The position numbers were made by a program, and so were the translations under genes. DNA of 8,169 bases from Candidatus Peregrinibacteria bacterium (GTDB lineage Bacteria > Patescibacteriota > Gracilibacteria > UBA1369). The notes under the pieces are model-generated. The model saw nothing but the letters and a program-made list of their open reading frames with translations. It was not told where the DNA came from and searched no databases. The stretch spans positions 1-8,169 of the forward strand of contig WJLA01000025.1 of assembly GCA_014728765.1 (NCBI GenBank), in the 5' to 3' direction. Positions 5,350 through 8,169 of the stretch are shown here, piece by piece. The number at the start of each line of letters is the position of its first letter. The stretch's first letter is position 1.

Positions 5350-7470
5350 TCAAATATTCACTGCCTCAAACCCTAAAAACAAAGTCAGAGAAAAACTCAA
5401 ATCAAGATGACAAGCATCATTTGTTAGATTTAAAGGAAAATTATAACTGTCATTATTCCCCTTCAAATCAATGCAACTGGAAATTGCAAAAAATGTACCA
5501 TTCTCAATTTCTCCATCTACAACATCACCTGTGACAATGGCCTTGGAAACCGGAATCAAACCACCCATTCCCGAAAGTACCTGGTCATAAGCAGTAGCCA
5601 CGAATGAATTCCCTTTAAATTCAACATCGAAATCAATCTCACGAATTGAACTGTCCAATGGCTCGTAATAACCATCATTTTCACTGGCAGGATACAATTT
5701 TAGTCTTTCTGATTTTCCTTCATTTTCAAATTTCGCCAAATATCTTTGCGCATCCACTGCCGCTGCAACAAGGGTGTTAATACTTTTCGGACTATACAAA
5801 GATAGATTTTTAACGCCAAAACCGGATCCCAGCTGATCAAATTCCGATTTTTTTGAAGTATCAGTTCTGAAACTCAAACTTTCATAAAAAACTGGTAAAA
5901 AGATCCATTTCAAACGATCATAAAATAAATCCTCCTTATAATAATAATTTCCTTTAAGCACAATTGCATACTCTTTATTCTCATCCCAAAATTTTTCAGG
6001 ATATATATAAATATATTGTTTGTCACTTGAAACATAATATGTAAAATCAATTTCAGGACTTATTGAAACTTCCAAATCCATTCGATTAATTGCAGCTTCG
6101 GAAACATAATCTCCTTTGTCGTCAAATGCCACCAATTTTATTTTTAAAGGCTCAGACAAACCGATACTATCCAAAAACTCAACCAACTGACCGTCTTCAT
6201 TTTCTAAACTCAAAAGTTTTTGTTGTTTTGAATATTTTTCTGAAAACATATCAAAATTACACATCGAATCACTTGATACCTTAGAACAGTAATTTACCGG
6301 CAAAGAATAAACATTACCATTATAAGAACCAACATAAATATTTCCATCAGCCGCAATTGCGGGCGATGAATCAAGATTCGCTTTATGCAGATTTTCCGTA
6401 GTCTGATAAGACCAAATTTTTCTTCCTTGCAAATTCAAAGCATATAATTTTCCGTTTGCCGCTCCAAAAATCACCATCATATCCCTTATCACAACCGGAG
6501 AACTTGATATTGCATGATTAACCGGATATTTCCAATCAAGTTTTCCATTATAATTTAATGCATAAAAATAACCATCAGCTGACCCAAAATATATCTTGCC
6601 GTCATAATAACTTGCGCTGGAATAAATTTCATTTTCAGTTTCAAAAACCCATTCTTGTTTCAGCTTCAAGTCATTTACACTCAAAGCAAGCATTGCTCCG
6701 GCAGAATTACCAACAAACATTAAATTTTGATTAGGATCATAAACAGGAGAGGCTTTTATCTCGCCAAGTGGCTTTTTATCCAACAAATAACCCGTATCAG
6801 GATCCAACAAATATAGATTCCCGTCCAAAGATCCAAAAGCCATCCATCCCCCCTTAGGATCAAAAACCGGTGAAGACCAAATCATCATATCAGTTTGAAA
6901 AGACCAAACCTTTTCACCATCATGATCCAACGCATACATACTTCCATTATCAGAACCGGCATAAATTAAACCATTAGGACCCTTCGTAACATTCCCTTCA
7001 AATGAATTAACCAAAATACCTGATTCCACTTGCTCCTCAGTGGCTTCTGCCGCCTTAAATTTCCACTTTAAATTTCCCGTCATTTTATCAAGAGCATGAA
7101 GATAACCGTCTCCACCTGGCACAATCACCAATCCTCGACTAATCAAAGCGGCGGAATCTATTAGTGCATCAAAACTATCATCGATTTCATATCTCCAAAC
7201 CGGATTTAGATTTTCATCCAATTTATAAAAATATCGATCAGCTGAGCCCACATAAACAAATCCCAACTCATCAATAACAGGAGTGCTCCAAATCAATCCG
7301 TCAGTTTGAAACGATTCAGGACTGTCATTCACTAAAGGTTTTTCTGATAAAGAAATAACACCATTATTTAAATTATTATTCCTGAAACTTGGCCAATCAG
7401 CCATGACAAAATCCGTATGAAAAAAACTACTTATTATCAAAAACGAAAATATCCAGTAAATTTTTCTCAC
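5350..7470 (-). CDS. Secreted PQQ-like eight-bladed beta-propeller protein with Ig-like and unknown C-terminal domains
   Basis: The 706 residues start with a signal peptide (1-24, cleavage after VMA, no lipobox), so the protein acts outside the membrane. Residues about 27-392 form a PQQ/quinoprotein-type propeller. Eight blade cores of the form (I/V)YxGSxDGxxYALxxxGxxxW are visible, starting near 72, 115, 169, 210, 251, 293, 333 and 378. Residues about 436-510 resemble an SbsA-type Ig-like domain (MDLEVSISPEID, then YIYIYPEKFWDENKEYAIVL). Residues 530-706 are not recognised. Cys395/Cys404 and Cys666/Cys687 could form disulfides. No PQQ-ligand or haem motif is seen, so a binding or scaffold role is more likely than dehydrogenase activity. 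Translation must start at GTG (7470-7468). The overlapping ATG one base upstream runs into TGA at once, and the next in-frame Met is at residue 23. The stop is TGA. Confidence 0.9.
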   Translation of the reverse strand: MRKIYWIFSFLIISSFFHTDFVMADWPSFRNNNLNNGVISLSEKPLVNDSPESFQTDGLIWSTPVIDELGFVYVGSADRYFYKLDENLNPVWRYEIDDSFDALIDSAALISRGLVIVPGGDGYLHALDKMTGNLKWKFKAAEATEEQVESGILVNSFEGNVTKGPNGLIYAGSDNGSMYALDHDGEKVWSFQTDMMIWSSPVFDPKGGWMAFGSLDGNLYLLDPDTGYLLDKKPLGEIKASPVYDPNQNLMFVGNSAGAMLALSVNDLKLKQEWVFETENEIYSSASYYDGKIYFGSADGYFYALNYNGKLDWKYPVNHAISSSPVVIRDMMVIFGAANGKLYALNLQGRKIWSYQTTENLHKANLDSSPAIAADGNIYVGSYNGNVYSLPVNYCSKVSSDSMCNFDMFSEKYSKQQKLLSLENEDGQLVEFLDSIGLSEPLKIKLVAFDDKGDYVSEAAINRMDLEVSISPEIDFTYYVSSDKQYIYIYPEKFWDENKEYAIVLKGNYYYKEDLFYDRLKWIFLPVFYESLSFRTDTSKKSEFDQLGSGFGVKNLSLYSPKSINTLVAAAVDAQRYLAKFENEGKSERLKLYPASENDGYYEPLDSSIREIDFDVEFKGNSFVATAYDQVLSGMGGLIPVSKAIVTGDVVDGEIENGTFFAISSCIDLKGNNDSYNFPLNLTNDACHLDLSFSLTLFLGFEAVNI

Positions 7471-7529
7471 ATTTTTTAGCTAATTACAGTCACAAAATAC
7501 ACCGAAATCAATCACAAAACAAACATATT

Positions 7530-7544
7530 ATCAAAGAATTTGAT
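7530..7544. promoter_or_regulatory. 15-bp inverted repeat ATCAAA-GAA-TTTGAT, operator candidate
   Basis: Two perfect 6-base arms around a 3-base centre lie in the divergent intergenic region between the propeller gene and dps. A second, smaller repeat, ATCAT-GTTTT-ATGAT, lies at 7554-7568. Neither is a clear Fur or PerR box. Oxidative-stress or iron regulators often act on dps genes, which makes the site worth noting, but the regulator cannot be named. Confidence 0.3.
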
Positions 7545-7597
7545 TTAACGGAGATCATGTTTTATGATGAAAAGACAAGCATAAAAAAAACGCAATC

Positions 7598-7603
7598 TAT
7601 AAA
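7598..7603 (+). promoter_or_regulatory. Possible -10 element of dps
   Basis: TATAAA inside TATAAAAT lies 22 bases before the dps ATG and would give a very short leader. I find no good -35 hexamer 16-18 bases upstream, so an activator or alternative sigma factor could be involved, or the real promoter is elsewhere. Confidence 0.25.
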
Positions 7604-7624
7604 ATAATCAATAACCAAGAAAAC

Positions 7625-8092
7625 ATGAAAAACTTAAACATCGGTCTCGACAATTCCGTCAAAGAAAAAGTGAGCGACATCCTCAAACACATTCTGGCCG
7701 ACACATATGTTTTATATTACAAAACACAAGTCAGTCACTGGAATATCGAAGATCCCAGATTCCATTCTTTACATGAAATGTTCGAAGAACAATATGAACA
7801 ACTTCAAGATGCAACTGATGAAATAGCTGAAAGAATGCGAACTCTAGGAGCAAAAGCTCCCCTTGGACTTCAAACATTACTCGAAGCAACAAAACTGAAG
7901 GAATACGAAAAAGATTTAGACGCCAATAACATGATTAAATCATTACTTGAGGACCATGAACACCTAATCATAGAGCTAAGACAGGGAATAAAAACTTGCG
8001 CGGATCTTGGTGACGACGGTAACGCCGATTTTCTAACCGCAAGACTTGAAGAACACGAAAAAACAGCTTGGATGCTTAGAAGTTCATTATAG
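7625..8092 (+). CDS. dps: Dps-family ferritin-like DNA-protection protein
   Basis: Dps proteins form 12-subunit shells that oxidise Fe(II) with hydrogen peroxide, store the iron and shield DNA in stress or stationary phase. The 155-residue length is typical. The ferroxidase site between subunits is complete: His38 and Trp39 (SHWN), His50 (FHSLHEMFEEQY), Asp65 and Glu69 (DEIAERM). The spacing is the same as His51/Trp52/His63/Asp78/Glu82 of E. coli Dps. The end HEKTAWMLRSSL is also typical. The N-terminal tail is short, with few Lys/Arg, so DNA binding as in E. coli is uncertain. The gene is transcribed alone, divergent from the propeller gene, and ends at an intrinsic terminator 12 bases after its TAG stop. 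ACCAAGAAAAC before the ATG is at best a weak ribosome site. Confidence 0.96.
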   Translation: MKNLNIGLDNSVKEKVSDILKHILADTYVLYYKTQVSHWNIEDPRFHSLHEMFEEQYEQLQDATDEIAERMRTLGAKAPLGLQTLLEATKLKEYEKDLDANNMIKSLLEDHEHLIIELRQGIKTCADLGDDGNADFLTARLEEHEKTAWMLRSSL

Positions 8093-8104
8093 TTCAAAAT
8101 CCAC

Positions 8105-8130
8105 AAAGGCCGCAATTAGCGGCCTTTTTT
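8105..8130 (+). terminator. Rho-independent terminator of dps
   Basis: A perfect GC stem GGCCGC (8108-8113) / GCGGCC (8119-8124) with an AATTA loop is preceded by AAA and followed by six T (8125-8130), 12 bases after the dps stop. The A and T tracts make it usable on both strands. It is the only strong intrinsic terminator in the window. The last 39 bases (8131-8169) show nothing recognisable. Confidence 0.93.
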
Positions 8131-8169
8131 AGTCATAAATTCACTTCCCCTCTCATACCAGTCATATTG

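Noticed and set aside
5326..5352. TGA recoded as glycine (genetic code 25)
   Set aside because: TGA ends the reductase, propeller and TyrA genes at plausible family ends, and no internal TGA interrupts a recognisable domain.
6090..6284. Plus-strand frame within the propeller gene
   Set aside because: It is a shadow frame inside a long, well-supported gene with clear domains.
7870..8115. Minus-strand frame over dps
   Set aside because: It is a Ser-rich shadow of dps that begins in the terminator region.
1..8169. CRISPR array, insertion sequence or prophage
   Set aside because: No repeat-spacer pattern, transposase, integrase or phage-like protein is present.

Overview
The window is AT-rich bacterial DNA of ordinary gene density. 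It holds seven protein genes or gene pieces, one tRNA gene and one clear intrinsic terminator. No organism can be named. The start sites almost all lack a Shine-Dalgarno sequence and instead have A-rich leaders. TGA works as a normal stop in at least three genes, so the Gracilibacteria/Absconditabacteria code (TGA = Gly) does not fit. Secreted proteins built from lamin-tail, cohesin-like, fibronectin-III and PQQ-propeller modules suggest an uncultivated lineage, perhaps a Patescibacteria/Peregrinibacteria-type genome. Bacteroidota cannot be excluded. The taxonomic guess is low confidence.

Left part (1-1912). A secreted lamin-tail / cohesin-like / FnIII protein runs leftward and leaves the window at base 1. 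Its upstream region has a 14-bp perfect palindrome and candidate promoters. A gene-free stretch follows that is unusually structured: a 9-bp inverted repeat encloses two hairpins (1394-1470), and an 18-bp exact copy of the 5' end of the tRNA lies 102 bp before the real tRNA-Thr(GGT) gene. Another set of nested stems spans 1485-1576. Between the tRNA and base 1913 I see no supportable gene.

Middle (1913-4123). A tight leftward three-gene operon has a 1-base stop/start overlap and a 3-base gap. It encodes a divergent prephenate dehydratase-like protein without the catalytic Thr-Arg-Phe motif, a second prephenate dehydratase-like protein with that motif altered to Thr-Phe-Phe, and a short TyrA-type prephenate/arogenate dehydrogenase. 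Taken at face value it converts prephenate towards phenylalanine and tyrosine. No chorismate mutase or ACT domain is present, and several substrate-site residues differ from the family, so the real substrate is open.

Right part (4124-8169). An N-terminally truncated nucleoside 2-deoxyribosyltransferase-like gene abuts, head to head, a complete aldo/keto reductase with an intact Asp-Tyr-Lys-His tetrad. The reductase converges on a large secreted 8-bladed PQQ-type propeller protein with an Ig-like domain and an unrecognised C-terminal domain. Divergent from the propeller gene is a Dps ferritin-like protein with a full ferroxidase centre, ending at a strong intrinsic terminator.

The most interesting points are the aromatic operon, with a degenerate paralogue beside altered catalytic residues, and the structured, partly duplicated region in front of the tRNA. 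I see no CRISPR array, transposase or phage gene.
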